Shown here: one piece after another, positions 44,690-52,762 of the stretch
Layout of the letters: every line of letters begins with the position of its first letter
How positions within the stretch are numbered: the stretch's first letter is position 1
Source of the DNA: Oscillatoria sp. CS-180
GTDB lineage: Bacteria; Cyanobacteriota; Cyanobacteriia; Phormidesmidales; Phormidesmidaceae
Direction of reading: 5' to 3'
Assembly: GCF_028330965.1 (NCBI RefSeq)
Contig: NZ_JAQMUB010000093.1
Location: 51,948 to 115,947, forward strand
Length of the DNA: 64,000 nt
Notes under the pieces: generated by a model
Databases searched by the model: none
What the model was told of the DNA's origin: nothing
What the model saw: only the letters and a program-made list of their open reading frames with translations
Position numbers and translations under genes: made by a program

Positions 44690-45208
44690 ATGAAAACCTT
44701 CCGGTTCCTCTTCAGCAAAAAAATCCATAAGCCTGCTCCAAGATACTCACATCAAATTGGCTCAGAGCGCTTCTTGCAGAAAACCTATCGAGCCTTGAGT
44801 TCTGCTTCAGTGGAAACGCTATGGCAAAAGCTGACCAATTTGGCAGACATGTCCTCCTGGCATCCGTTGATCAACAGCACCAACGTTCCCCAAGGATTGA
44901 CAGCTAAGCCAGGACTCATCTACAGAGTCATTCCTCGATGGTTCCCGTTGCCTGTTGATATTTTTGTAGAACGAGTTTCGCCTCAAGAATTAATGAGTGT
45001 ACGGCTATTTCCAGTTCCCGGTTTGGAAGAGCGGATCATCTATCGGCTGGAATCGACTGTCTTGGGCACCCAAGTGTCATACTCAATCGTTTTGCGGGGA
45101 TGGCTGTCTCCTGTGGCCTGGTCAGTCATGCGTCCTTTTGTCGCGCGGGTTGCTGGGGCGATCGCGAAAGCTGCTGAAGAAACCGCAGCTCAAACCGTCA
45201 AATCTTGA
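44690..45208 (+). CDS. SRPBCC-family (polyketide cyclase/START-like) protein
   Basis: 172 residues. After a basic N-terminal tail, the START/Bet v1-like fold begins at YRALSSASVETLWQKLTNLA, with SSWHPLINSTNVPQGLTAKP and PGLEERIIYRLESTVLGTQV following, and a long C-terminal helix (VARVAGAIAKAAEETAAQ). Such proteins bind lipids or other hydrophobic ligands in a deep pocket. The ligand cannot be guessed. It lies 172 bp upstream of mrp on the same strand but need not be co-transcribed. Confidence 0.75.
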   Translation: MKTFRFLFSKKIHKPAPRYSHQIGSERFLQKTYRALSSASVETLWQKLTNLADMSSWHPLINSTNVPQGLTAKPGLIYRVIPRWFPLPVDIFVERVSPQELMSVRLFPVPGLEERIIYRLESTVLGTQVSYSIVLRGWLSPVAWSVMRPFVARVAGAIAKAAEETAAQTVKS

Positions 45209-45380
45209 CTGCCCAACTTTTGAACAATATTGGGCTTTGAACTGACAAAAGGCAAAGCCAACCTCTAAATCCACATCTCGAATACTTTCTATCCAAAGGT
45301 CGTAGATCACCCTCTAAGATTAAGAAATGCGCCGTTACAAGCGTGCTACTCTCAATCGCCTTATTTAACACTTCTTAATC

Positions 45381-46448
45381 ATGACCTTGGACGTACCCTC
45401 AATCCTCAACGTTCTGCGCCCTGTACAGGATCCCGAGCTGCAAAAGAGCTTAGTTGAACTGAACATGATTCGGAACGTGTCAGTGGATGAGGGAGCGGTC
45501 CGCTTCACGCTGGTGCTGACCACACCTGCCTGTCCGCTAAGAGAATTTATCGTAGAAGACTGCGAGAAAGCAGTCCGTCAGCTCCCTGGAGTCAATACGG
45601 TTGACGTTGAAGTTACGGCTGAAACACCTCAGCAAAAATCGCTTCCTGATCGCCAAGGCATCGAGGGCGTCAAGAATATCATCGCGGTCTCCAGTGGCAA
45701 AGGCGGTGTGGGGAAAAGTACCGTCGCGGTTAATCTTGCCGTTGCGCTGGCTCAGGTGGGAGCCAAAGTAGGGCTGATTGACGCTGATATCTATGGTCCC
45801 AATGCACCCATCATGTTGGGCCTCGAAAACGCCAATGTGATGGTCCAGCAGGGGGCACAGGGAGAAGTCCTAGAGCCTGCCTTTAACCACGGCGTCAAGA
45901 TGGTTTCCATGGGCTTTTTGATCGATCGCGACCAGCCCGTTGTGTGGCGTGGTCCAATGCTCAATGGTGTGATTCGTCAATTTCTCTATCAGGTCACTTG
46001 GGGCGAATTGGACTACCTCGTCATTGATCTTCCCCCCGGAACCGGAGACGCTCAGTTGACCCTAGCGCAGGCTGTGCCCATGGCAGGAGCTGTGATTGTG
46101 ACAACGCCGCAGAATGTTGCCCTGTCCGATTCCCGCCGAGGTTTACGGATGTTCCAGCAGCTTCAGGTTCCTGTTCTCGGCATTGTGGAGAATATGAGCT
46201 ACTTTATTCCCCCCGACATGCCCGATAAAAAATACGACATCTTTGGTTCCGGAGGGGGTGCAAAAGCCTCTGAAGAACTGGGCGTTCCACTACTGGGCTG
46301 CGTTCCTCTAGAGATGGATGTGCGGCAAGGGGGCGATCGCGGGATTCCCATTGTGGCGGCCTCCCCTGACTCAGCTTCAGCTCAAGCATTGGTTACCATT
46401 GCTAAAGCAGTAGCTGCTAAAGTTTCAGTGGCAGCGTTGACCGCTTAG
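45381..46448 (+). CDS. mrp: Mrp/ApbC iron-sulfur cluster carrier ATPase
   Basis: 355 residues. Residues about 5-85 are a DUF59/MIP18 domain (VQDPELQKSLVELNMIRNVS, TTPACPLREFIVEDCEKA). The P-loop ATPase follows with the deviant Walker A IAVSSGKGGVGKSTVAVNLA and the usual LIDADIYGPNAPIMLGL and IDLPPGTGDAQLTLAQ. This is the ApbC/Mrp/NBP35 group that carries 4Fe-4S clusters to apo-proteins. The CxxC near the C-terminus of many homologues is not present in the usual place; in its region the sequence reads FGSGGGAKASEELG. Next to rodA, which begins 50 bp later. Confidence 0.9.
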   Translation: MTLDVPSILNVLRPVQDPELQKSLVELNMIRNVSVDEGAVRFTLVLTTPACPLREFIVEDCEKAVRQLPGVNTVDVEVTAETPQQKSLPDRQGIEGVKNIIAVSSGKGGVGKSTVAVNLAVALAQVGAKVGLIDADIYGPNAPIMLGLENANVMVQQGAQGEVLEPAFNHGVKMVSMGFLIDRDQPVVWRGPMLNGVIRQFLYQVTWGELDYLVIDLPPGTGDAQLTLAQAVPMAGAVIVTTPQNVALSDSRRGLRMFQQLQVPVLGIVENMSYFIPPDMPDKKYDIFGSGGGAKASEELGVPLLGCVPLEMDVRQGGDRGIPIVAASPDSASAQALVTIAKAVAAKVSVAALTA

Positions 46449-46498
46449 CCAATAGCACTGTCTTCTGCCTTTGCAGAGTTCACAAGCAGATTTCTCGT

Positions 46499-47770
46499 AT
46501 GGCTGACTCTTTTCGCACCAGTCCGAAATGGAAACGCTGGTTCCAGACCTGGCAGCAGATTGATTGGCTGCTGTTGCTGACGCCGACTGTGTTGTCGATC
46601 TTTGCCAGCGTTGTCATTGCCAGCACTCAGTTGAACCTTGAAGCCACCGTGTATGGTTGGAATCACTTCATGCTGGCTATGGTTGGTGTTGTGCTGGCGC
46701 TGTGGATATCTCGGATTCGTTATGAGGTTCTCTTGCAGTGGCGATGGGCAATTTATGGCCTAATCAATCTTTCCCTTATTGCCGTTATTTTCATCGGCAC
46801 CACGGGCATGGGTGCTCAGCGGTGGATCACAATTTTTGGCTTTAATGTGCAGCCTTCCGAGTTCGCCAAGGTCGGTCTCATTATCATGCTGGCTTCTCAG
46901 CTACAGGAGAAGCACTCAACAACGCTGTTAGGAGTTCTACGGGCGCTGGCGATCGCCGCTGTGCCTTGGTCCCTAGTCTTCGTCCAGCCTGACTTGGGAA
47001 CCTCTCTCGTTTTTGGTGCGATTACCTTAGGGATGCTCTATTGGGCCAATGTGAACCCTGGCTGGCTAGTGCTGATGATTTCGCCCCTGGTAGCCGCAAT
47101 CATCTTTCACTTTTCAATCCCAATTTGGCTCGTGTGGTCTGTTGGCATGGGCATTATCGCTTGGCTAACACTACCCTGGCGTTTGTTCAGCACGGTCACT
47201 GCCACGGCTATCAATCTCATCTCAGGTAAGCTCGGCGAGGTCTTTTGGGGGCTTTTGAAGGACTATCAGAAAGATCGTCTAATTCTGTTTCTTGACCCCG
47301 ATAAAGATCCCCTTGGCGGCGGCTATCACCTGATTCAGTCTCGCATTGCGATTGGGGCCGGCGGACTATGGGGACGAGGACTCCATCAGGGAACGCAGAC
47401 TCAGCTCAATTTCATTCCTGAGCAGCATACCGACTTCATTTTTTCAGCCATTGGTGAGGAATGGGGATTTGTTGGCGCGATGGCAGTTGTGGCGGCTTAT
47501 TGGCTCATCTGTCTACGACTGGTCTTGATTGCTCAAAATGCGAAGGACAATTTTGGTTCGCTGTTGGCGATCGGTGTTTTCTCAATGCTGATTTTTCAGG
47601 TCGTTATCAACATCGGCATGACAATCGGCTTAGCGCCAGTGACAGGCATTCCGCTTCCATGGATGAGCTACGGGCGATCCGCTCTGATTACTAATTTCAT
47701 GGCGTTGGGTATTGTCGAGTCTGTTGCCAGCCATCGCCACCGTCTAAAATTCACCTCCAGCGTTAAATAG
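46499..47770 (+). CDS. rodA: Rod-shape determining protein RodA (SEDS glycosyltransferase)
   Basis: 423 residues with about ten to eleven membrane helices. SEDS signatures are IFGFNVQPSEFAKVGLII, VFVQPDLGTSLVFGAI (the catalytic Asp), and GLHQGTQTQLNFIPEQHTDF with IGEEWGFVGA, ending TGIPLPWMSYGRSALITNF. RodA polymerises lipid II into glycan strands for cell elongation together with a class B PBP. It lacks the FtsW-type long N-terminus. It probably shares a transcript with mrp. Confidence 0.9.
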   Translation: MADSFRTSPKWKRWFQTWQQIDWLLLLTPTVLSIFASVVIASTQLNLEATVYGWNHFMLAMVGVVLALWISRIRYEVLLQWRWAIYGLINLSLIAVIFIGTTGMGAQRWITIFGFNVQPSEFAKVGLIIMLASQLQEKHSTTLLGVLRALAIAAVPWSLVFVQPDLGTSLVFGAITLGMLYWANVNPGWLVLMISPLVAAIIFHFSIPIWLVWSVGMGIIAWLTLPWRLFSTVTATAINLISGKLGEVFWGLLKDYQKDRLILFLDPDKDPLGGGYHLIQSRIAIGAGGLWGRGLHQGTQTQLNFIPEQHTDFIFSAIGEEWGFVGAMAVVAAYWLICLRLVLIAQNAKDNFGSLLAIGVFSMLIFQVVINIGMTIGLAPVTGIPLPWMSYGRSALITNFMALGIVESVASHRHRLKFTSSVK

Positions 47771-47776
47771 CGTTTA

Positions 47777-47815
47777 AGCGGCATACCGCGTCTGTGGTCA
47801 TAAATGCATGCCGCT
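47777..47815 (+). terminator. Hairpin after rodA
   Basis: AGCGGCAT (47777-47784) and ATGCCGCT (47808-47815) form a perfect 8-bp stem with a 23-nt loop starting 7 bp after the stop. No T-run follows directly. Likely the transcript end of mrp-rodA, though a small mobile palindrome is an alternative. Confidence 0.5.
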
Positions 47816-47954
47816 ATAAGCCTTAGAGACTAAAACCATAAAATACGCATGTTTTGTTATCGAAGATACGACTTTGTAGGGACATGCGGAGTAGAGCAAC
47901 CTGTAAAGATTTGGAAGGCTCACTAAAGCCGCTTTTTCCTTTACATCTCGATTT

Positions 47955-49256
47955 ATGGTCACGACTCTTGTGGAGCAGGCGGCTGCGCCTCTACAGGCAG
48001 CTACACTTCCTCCTCTAACCTCCGATATTCCTCTGAAAACTTGTCAGGTCTGTGTTGTCGTGCCCGTGCGCGACGAAGCCCAACACCTTCCTGTAATGCT
48101 GGGTGCATTGGCGCATCAGGTTGATCATCAAGGGCAGCGCCTCAACCCAGACAGCTATGAAGTTCTGCTACTGGCTAACAACTGTAGTGACGGTTCAGAG
48201 GCGATCGCTGCCGCCATTGGTCGGACCTATCCTCAATTGAGACTACACGTTATCTCAGTTGACTTGCCTCAATCTAAAGCTAACGTCGGTCAAGCTCGTC
48301 AGATGGTCATGAATGAAGCCTATCGACGACTGTCTCAGATTGGGCTTAATCGTCGCATCATCGCTTCGACAGATGGCGATACAGAGGTTTCTCCAAACTG
48401 GTTGGCTTCGATAGCGGATGAGTTTGCGCAAGGCGTTGATGTCGTCTGCGGACGCATTCTCACCCGCCGCTCTTCCGAAGCAGATATCCATTCCAGAACC
48501 TCTCTTTACTTTTTGCGCTATGTCGGTCATCGATATCTGACAGCACAACTAGAAGCGTGTCTTGATCCCCTACCCCACGACTCATGGCCTCGGCATTATC
48601 AGCACTTTGGTGCCAATATGGCTGTGTTAGCCGATTTGTATGGTCGTGTAGGTGGCGTGCCTGACGTGAAAATCCAGGAAGACGTTGCCCTTTATAAAAA
48701 GCTACAGCGGGTGGATGCCAAGATTCGCCACAGTCCTCACGTCCGAGTTTTGACCAGTGCACGACGCATTGGCCGAACCAGTGGCGGATTAGCGGAGCGT
48801 TTAAATCAGCTCACAAGGGCAAGTCAGCAGCATCAAGCTGTCTGGGTCGAATCGCCCCACATTACAGAAGCTCGAATTGTGGTCCGCAATCAACTGCGAC
48901 AGAGTTGGACAGGTTTGAAACAAAACTGTTTTCTGCCACCAGTTCAGAATCAAGTTGCCACCCAAAGACTGGCTCAATGGCTAGGATTTTCCGAAAAAGA
49001 CATCCAGGAAAAAATTACAACCGCGTCTACCTTCGGAGCGCTCATCGAGAGCCTAACAACGGAACAGAGAGAAACGCTAGATTTTCATCTGGGTCAGCAG
49101 GCGATGGTAGAGATTAGCTCAGCTAATATGCACTTGCGAAAGCGCATACAAACCCTGCGACAGTCACCCCTTGCAGAACGGCCCTTAGACAACTCAGCCA
49201 TCTGGGAGTCGCTCCAGCAAATCCAACCGATACCGCTGTTCTCGCTGACTTACTAA
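47955..49256 (+). CDS. GT2-family glycosyltransferase
   Basis: 433 residues. The GT-A core begins near residue 32: CQVCVVVPVRDEAQHLPVML, then YEVLLLANNCSDGSEAI, then IIASTDGDTEVSPNWLASIA with the metal-binding Asp-x-Asp. A later KIQEDVALYKKLQRVDAKI fits the catalytic ED. There are no membrane helices, and the C-terminal 180 residues are helical and of unknown role. The gene is convergent with a methyltransferase gene, sharing 63 bp, and the set looks like one pathway with the PIG-L and acyl-CoA dehydrogenase genes. Donor and acceptor are unknown. Confidence 0.8.
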   Translation: MVTTLVEQAAAPLQAATLPPLTSDIPLKTCQVCVVVPVRDEAQHLPVMLGALAHQVDHQGQRLNPDSYEVLLLANNCSDGSEAIAAAIGRTYPQLRLHVISVDLPQSKANVGQARQMVMNEAYRRLSQIGLNRRIIASTDGDTEVSPNWLASIADEFAQGVDVVCGRILTRRSSEADIHSRTSLYFLRYVGHRYLTAQLEACLDPLPHDSWPRHYQHFGANMAVLADLYGRVGGVPDVKIQEDVALYKKLQRVDAKIRHSPHVRVLTSARRIGRTSGGLAERLNQLTRASQQHQAVWVESPHITEARIVVRNQLRQSWTGLKQNCFLPPVQNQVATQRLAQWLGFSEKDIQEKITTASTFGALIESLTTEQRETLDFHLGQQAMVEISSANMHLRKRIQTLRQSPLAERPLDNSAIWESLQQIQPIPLFSLTY

Positions 49257-49823
49257 ATGACGAAAAGCTATGTCTACCTGCGATAAAAAAGCATCATGCA
49301 CTTCATCACCTGTCAGAGGATAGTCTCGCGTTTGAGGAGTCCAATGAACGAGTAGCAAATGTCCACCCGGTTCAAGATGATGAATAATGTGCTGCTGGGC
49401 TTTTGACAAGTCATCCCAACCCCAGTAGTACCCCACCTCCGATACCAGAGTTAGGTCAAAAGTACGATTAGGAGACTGCTGCGGAAACTGCATCAGGGCA
49501 AACTCGACCTGAGATAGGTGGCGGCAGCGCTCTATGGCCCGTGACTGGGCTTGATGACACAAGTCTATCGAAAGGAGGGATTCGCAGCGCTCGGCTAACT
49601 TCTCAGTAAGGACCCCAATGGATCCGCCAATCTCGAAAGCAGAGCGATACTGCAATTTGGGCAGCGCCGCCAAGGTGGCGGCATATTTCTTCGCTTCATA
49701 CTCACTCGTCTCAAAATCCCAGGGGTCTGGATCAGCTGCATATAGCTGATCAAAGTAGCTGGAAGGCAAAGACTTTCGCTCTGAACTGCGACTGACCCGT
49801 GATTCAAAAGATTCTCGTGGCAT
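49194..49823 (-). CDS. Class I SAM-dependent methyltransferase, NodS-like
   Basis: 209 residues of the NodS group: SSYFDQLYAADPDPWDFETS, then EYEAKKYAATLAALPKLQYR, then the SAM-binding FEIGGSIGVLTEKLAERC, DLTLVSEVGYYWGWDDLSK and LEPGGHLLLVHWTPQTRDYP. NodS methylates the free amino group of deacetylated chito-oligosaccharides in rhizobia. Homologues linked to a PIG-L deacetylase occur widely, sometimes fused to it. The gene starts 5 bp after the PIG-L stop, and its end runs 63 bp into the end of the GT2 gene on the other strand. The acceptor here is unknown. Confidence 0.8.
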   Translation of the reverse strand: MPRESFESRVSRSSERKSLPSSYFDQLYAADPDPWDFETSEYEAKKYAATLAALPKLQYRSAFEIGGSIGVLTEKLAERCESLLSIDLCHQAQSRAIERCRHLSQVEFALMQFPQQSPNRTFDLTLVSEVGYYWGWDDLSKAQQHIIHHLEPGGHLLLVHWTPQTRDYPLTGDEVHDAFLSQVDIAFRHLVSQREQRYRLDLLERLPDG

Positions 49824-49828
49824 AGGGC

Positions 49829-50587
49829 TTATCTTTTATCAGTGACGTCTAAATAGGTCTCCCAAGGCTGAATCAGGTTAGCCAGCATGTCTGGCGTCAA
49901 ACAAAAGCCATTGGGATCATCGTCGATTAACAAGGTTGTTTGGGAACGATGGGCCGCGATCGCCCAGCGCTTGATTTCCTCAACAGAACGGATGTCGAGT
50001 CTCCAGCCAGTTTCACCCGGTGGCAACAGGGGTAAACCGGCCGATCGACTTCCCCAAACGGCATAAGCGACTTGTCGAGGAGGATGGCTCCAGTCCTGTA
50101 AGCAAGCTTGGATAATCTGCCATGCAGCCCGATGATCGCAATGTTGATCCCCTCGCCAAGGCACAAACAGCAGCGCCGGACTGTGACGGCGTAAATAACG
50201 ACGCCCCTGATCCACAGCAATGATAAAGTCTTGAGTTCCTAAGCCAGGAACCGCTTTGTCCGGCCAGCGCCAAAAGGTAATAGCTTGAGCATCGACACCT
50301 AAACGCTTGGCAGCTAAACGGGTTTCCTGTTCTCGCAGGTGTCTTAACTGGGACGGCGGATAGCGGCGAGAATTAGGGTGGGAACCAGTGCCATCGCTGA
50401 CGACCAATATCTGCACAGGGATATCGCTTTGCCGCAAAAGGGCGATCGCGCCCCCACAGCCCAGACTCTCATCATCGGGATGAGGGGCCACCACCACCGC
50501 GCAACGACATTCCGAAAAAACCTGATCCGCTGAATACAACGGCAATTTATCAATCTCAGTTGCAGCAGCAGTATAAAGCTGATCCAT
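49829..50587 (-). CDS. PIG-L/LmbE-family deacetylase
   Basis: 252 residues. The zinc motif VVVAPHPDDESLGCGG is followed by LVVSDGTGSHPNSRRYPPSQ, LREQETRLAAKRLGV, and FVPWRGDQHCDHRAAWQII with the third zinc His. PIG-L enzymes remove acetyl groups from N-acetylglucosamine in glycolipids, mycothiol or antibiotic precursors. Directly before the methyltransferase gene, so deacetylation then N-methylation of an amino sugar is a natural reading. A 97-bp mobile element lies upstream, between it and the acyl-CoA dehydrogenase gene. Confidence 0.85.
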   Translation of the reverse strand: MDQLYTAAATEIDKLPLYSADQVFSECRCAVVVAPHPDDESLGCGGAIALLRQSDIPVQILVVSDGTGSHPNSRRYPPSQLRHLREQETRLAAKRLGVDAQAITFWRWPDKAVPGLGTQDFIIAVDQGRRYLRRHSPALLFVPWRGDQHCDHRAAWQIIQACLQDWSHPPRQVAYAVWGSRSAGLPLLPPGETGWRLDIRSVEEIKRWAIAAHRSQTTLLIDDDPNGFCLTPDMLANLIQPWETYLDVTDKR

Positions 50588-50633
50588 TCAGCGCTCCCTT
50601 GACCTCACTGGTCTCCAGGTTTTTTCCCACTTA

Positions 50634-50730
50634 GGAACGGGAACTTATTGAAGTATCAACTTTGAGCTTTGGATTCGCCGATGACTCAATCATTCAAAAC
50701 TCAAAACTGAGAACTTAAAATTCATTCATT
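50634..50730 (-). mobile_element. 97-bp insertion element, copy 2
   Basis: Inverted copy of 11670-11766, 94 of 97 positions identical. In element orientation the flanks are TAAGG and TAAGT, a 5-bp duplication with one mismatch. It sits in the spacer between the PIG-L and acyl-CoA dehydrogenase genes. Confidence 0.75.
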
Positions 50731-50750
50731 CCTTATCCTCTTCAATGCCA

Positions 50751-52037
50751 TCAGATGAATGATTCTGCCCCATCAACACCGCCACCATCCGTCTCCTTTT
50801 CTCTGTCGTTCCTATGCCACAGCACTCTGCTTGGCTCTGGGTGGGCAAGCACATGCTGCCCAACACTGGTGAGAGCAACATCAAAGGCGGGTTGCCGCAG
50901 GTATAACGTCAGGTCTCGAATAATTCGCTCCATTGGGTGAGGCGGCAGCAATCCTCGTGTACCCACACAGCGTTCTGCGAGCGCTATGGTGTCAATACAG
51001 ATTTGCTCGATCGCCGTACGGACCATATTGGCGTAGCTGGTCAGCTGTGCAGTCTGGGGATGAGATGCGTGGGGCAATCCCCCAAACACAGGAGCATAGT
51101 CAGCGACTTGAGCAGCCCCTCCCTGTAGCCAGAGGTTGCCCTGCTCAAGCGCGATCGCCATTCGACCGAGACGAGCTTGCTGGTGCGGATGATCGGTGCG
51201 GTCCATGTCTTGCAAGTAGGCACGAGTTGCATCAAACAGAGCTTCTGCTCCCCCCAACTGCACCGCTGCAAAGCGCACTACTCCCGCAGTCAGCCAAGGT
51301 TGTCGAAAGTAGTCTCCGGGTTGACCCAGCAGATCATCAGCCGTTAACTCTACCCCGCTAAAATCAACTTTGTAGCTCACAGAGGCTTTCATCCCAGAAG
51401 GTTGCCACCAGTCAGGGTAGGTCTGCACGTTGACCTGTTCCATCGGCACGATGCACATTTGCCAACCGCCATCTGGCAGCACACCGTTCACAAAGGGACG
51501 ACTCACGTAGCCGCATCCAGAGCAAAACGTCTTGCTTCCCTCTAGCCGATAACAATTTCCACTGAGGGGATACAGCTTGACGCCGTCTTCAGCCTCAGCA
51601 TTCCAAACTCCAAAAATACGGTCGTCATGGGCATCTTGGGCAAACTTCTCCACTTGAGTGGGTGAGCCAAAGGTCTGAATCAGCTGTAGCGCGTTGACAT
51701 GACCTTCATAAACTCGTCCCAAAGACAAATTACCGCGACCGATTTGCTGCAAGATTTGTAGGAGCAGCCCTGTTTGCTCTGCCTGAAACCCCAGTCCCTC
51801 ACCCCCTAAATCTGAGTGCAAAGGCGCTGATAACAAACCAGCATCAGCAAGCCGCTGAAACTCTTCTGCTGGAAATTGACCGGTGCGATCCAGTGTGACC
51901 GCCCGCACAGCCGCATGGTCAGCAACCTTGATCGCAGCCTGTAGCAAAGAACTGGATAACGCCATAGGCGATTGAATAGAGCTGGGAACCCAGCGATCGT
52001 TCGTACTATGAGAAACGGTTGTCGATGTGGCAGTCAT
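50751..52037 (-). CDS. Acyl-CoA dehydrogenase-family protein
   Basis: 428 residues. The N-terminal helical domain has DRTGQFPAEEFQRLADAGLL and LGGEGLGFQAEQTGLLLQIL. The middle beta domain has FGVWNAEAEDGVKLYP and GSKTFCSGCGYVSRPFV where the flavin binds, and the C-terminal domain has LAERCVGTRGLLPPHPMERI. It belongs to a branch found beside PIG-L deacetylases, NodS-like methyltransferases and glycosyltransferases, not to fatty-acid beta-oxidation. No acyl-CoA synthetase or hydratase is near. The reaction is unknown; oxidation of a CoA- or carrier-bound intermediate is possible. The usual catalytic Glu could not be placed by eye. Confidence 0.75.
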   Translation of the reverse strand: MTATSTTVSHSTNDRWVPSSIQSPMALSSSLLQAAIKVADHAAVRAVTLDRTGQFPAEEFQRLADAGLLSAPLHSDLGGEGLGFQAEQTGLLLQILQQIGRGNLSLGRVYEGHVNALQLIQTFGSPTQVEKFAQDAHDDRIFGVWNAEAEDGVKLYPLSGNCYRLEGSKTFCSGCGYVSRPFVNGVLPDGGWQMCIVPMEQVNVQTYPDWWQPSGMKASVSYKVDFSGVELTADDLLGQPGDYFRQPWLTAGVVRFAAVQLGGAEALFDATRAYLQDMDRTDHPHQQARLGRMAIALEQGNLWLQGGAAQVADYAPVFGGLPHASHPQTAQLTSYANMVRTAIEQICIDTIALAERCVGTRGLLPPHPMERIIRDLTLYLRQPAFDVALTSVGQHVLAHPEPSRVLWHRNDREKETDGGGVDGAESFI

Positions 52038-52352
52038 GCTTTCAAGAAAAGGTAGACTCCTATCTTCCTTAGAGTCGTAACCTTATACCTCTATCTCCTG
52101 TAGGATTCAAATCTTTTTATACTCAGATCTCGCAGTTGAGTTTGTGCTGACTGTCTTGCCCCCTTACCCCCAAATTTCTATCCGCTCTACACAAGTTGTT
52201 CTGCAACCAAGACCAAGACCGCCCTTACTGCTGTTGTCGGTCTAAAGTAGTAAAGGGGCGACTATTGACCACCTTGTCTTTCTGCTGGTGAGTAAAGCTT
52301 CACCCGTTTTCAGCAGAATGAACAGATTCGTATTTACCGGAGTTTATCTTCT
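52038..52352. other. Intergenic stretch, no gene seen
   Basis: About 315 bp, divergent promoters. It contains CAGATCTCGCAGTTGAG followed by TGCTGACTGTCTTGCC (52125-52160), a partial match to the spacer at 3455-3498 after the flippase gene. An ORF at 52288 has no coding character. Confidence 0.3.
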
Positions 52353-52649
52353 ATGCGCTGCACCATCGTTAGCCGAGCGGGACAAGTCTTGGCCTACGGA
52401 CGTTTATTCATCAGTCACCAAGAGGATGGTTTGCGTCTTAATCTGGAAACTGATCGCGGCAGAGTTCTAGAAGGTGGGCTCATTGGCGAAGATGGCGATA
52501 TGACAATTGCCAGCGAGATTTTATCGGAGCAATTTTTCGATGTCTGGGGCATGAGCGACTTAACGCTCAGCATCCAGTGTGGCAACCAAAGCCGAGATGC
52601 TATTGGAGCACTTCCCACTGCATCGGACATGGATATGTCGCTGCTGTAG
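52353..52649 (+). CDS. Hypothetical protein (98 aa)
   Basis: A small acidic soluble protein: TIVSRAGQVLAYGRLFISHQ, LETDRGRVLEGGLIGEDGDM, QFFDVWGMSDLTLSIQCG, then a Ser/Asp-rich tail. It reads as a beta-strand-rich domain. No family recognised and the ribosome binding site is weak (ATCTTCT before the ATG). The coding call rests on length, codon use and absence of a competing ORF. Confidence 0.45.
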   Translation: MRCTIVSRAGQVLAYGRLFISHQEDGLRLNLETDRGRVLEGGLIGEDGDMTIASEILSEQFFDVWGMSDLTLSIQCGNQSRDAIGALPTASDMDMSLL

Positions 52650-52658
52650 CTTTCGCTG

Positions 52659-52685
52659 TCTTGTCCTAACGGAACTGCCAACGGC
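52659..52685. repeat. Tail fragment of the palindromic repeat family
   Basis: TCTTGTCCTAACGGAACTGC followed by CAACGGC matches the tail of the repeat copies at 11826-11851 and 11929-11950. Only the tail is present here. Confidence 0.5.
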
Positions 52686-52762
52686 TTAAAAACACTCGGC
52701 TGTGGTGATTACGCTGCTCTAATGACATCCTACCAGCAGTAAATTCTTTTCTGGAGATCCCC

